A stretch of DNA of 64,000 nucleotides, taken from the NCBI RefSeq assembly GCF_003060825.1, contig NZ_CP028922.1, positions 325,001 to 389,000 of the forward strand, read 5' to 3'. Below the pieces are notes generated by a model. That model was not told the DNA's origin. It did not search any database and worked only from the letters and a program-made list of their open reading frames with translations. This DNA comes from Paenibacillus sp. CAA11 (GTDB lineage Bacteria; Bacillota; Bacilli; Paenibacillales; Paenibacillaceae). The position numbers were made by a program, and so were the translations under genes. Shown piece after piece: positions 63,896 to 64,000 of this stretch; position 1 is the stretch's first letter; the number at the start of each line of letters is the position of its first letter.

Positions 63896-64000
63896 TTAGA
63901 CCTTCTTCCCTACAGCAATCCATCGTCCGTCAACATCCTCAAATACAAATTCCTTGTTATTGTAGTCCGTAACTGACAGGGGCCGCACGATCGTAACCCC
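63896..64000 (-). CDS. C-terminal fragment of a VOC/glyoxalase-like protein
   Basis: The last 34 codons and TAA stop of a gene running off the window on the minus strand. The fragment reads VTIVRPLSVTDYNNKEFVFE and DVDGRWIAVGKKV. The pattern 'T-D-Y-x-N-K-E-F-x-F-x-D-x-D-G' is common at the end of vicinal-oxygen-chelate (glyoxalase/bleomycin-resistance-like) proteins, with the Glu a metal ligand in active members. Too short to assign a function. Confidence 0.55.
   Translation of the reverse strand, partial: GVTIVRPLSVTDYNNKEFVFEDVDGRWIAVGKKV

Overview
The window looks like chromosomal DNA of a low-to-mid GC, spore-forming, motile Gram-positive bacterium, most probably a Paenibacillus. The evidence is the mix of families: S-layer-homology (SLH) surface enzymes, proteins with copper-amine-oxidase N-terminal repeats, secreted coiled-coil proteins, GH43/GH51/GH27 glycosidases, many chemoreceptors, HmoB-, YfmS-, GlpP- and YfkN-like proteins, strong AGGAGG ribosome binding sites with GTG/TTG starts, and a near-consensus Fur box. 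I saw no tRNA, rRNA, CRISPR array, prophage or intact transposase. The species call is inference.

Layout. 1-2.6 kb: a truncated, membrane-fused serine-hydrolase-like protein whose catalytic motifs look degenerate, then a frameshifted gene remnant and one copy of a dispersed repeat. 2.6-5 kb: secreted GH43 arabinanase. 5-8.5 kb: chemoreceptor with a sigma-D-like promoter, acetyltransferase, small secreted protein. 9-20.5 kb: a coherent phosphodiester/glycerol-3-phosphate scavenging region: a giant SLH-anchored glycerophosphodiester phosphodiesterase, a GlpP antiterminator, a HAD phosphatase, a Ugp-type ABC importer (binding protein plus two permeases, no ATPase in the window) and a sugar isomerase-like TIM barrel. 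Terminator-like leaders sharing AGAAAACCCT precede the phosphodiesterase and the HAD-ugp operon and are candidate GlpP targets. 20.4-26.7 kb: PadR/membrane-protein pair, soluble YfmS-like chemoreceptor, RDD protein, secreted Ig-like protein, FGE-like protein, HmoB.

26.8-34.5 kb: a YfkN-type nucleotidase with SLH repeats between its two catalytic halves, divergent from a large secreted protein made of about seven related modules. 34.9-43.5 kb: signalling cluster with two chemoreceptors, CheW, a six-PAS hybrid kinase and a secreted coiled-coil protein. 43.6-50.4 kb: EamA transporter, SUFU-domain protein, oligoendopeptidase F, UvrD-like helicase with a zinc-ribbon tail, small acetyltransferase. 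50.6-53.3 kb: agmatine to putrescine (aguA, aguB) and a phosphodiesterase. 53.4-57.8 kb: stalk-domain protein, CotS-like kinase plus glycosyltransferase pair, second coiled-coil paralogue. 58-59.7 kb: an unlisted 49-residue protein under a Fur box, formate/nitrite channel, flavin-binding protein. 59.9-63.8 kb: GH51 arabinofuranosidase, ArsR-type regulator with a large sensor-like domain, GH27 enzyme; with the GH43 enzyme these make an arabinan/arabinoside utilisation set. The window ends in a VOC-like gene fragment.

The best candidates for undescribed biology are: (i) the paired leaders in the phosphodiester region; (ii) two paralogous secreted coiled-coil genes that share the same terminator-like 5' leader; (iii) the Fur-box microprotein; (iv) a four-copy dispersed element with terminal inverted repeats; (v) the seven-module secreted protein.
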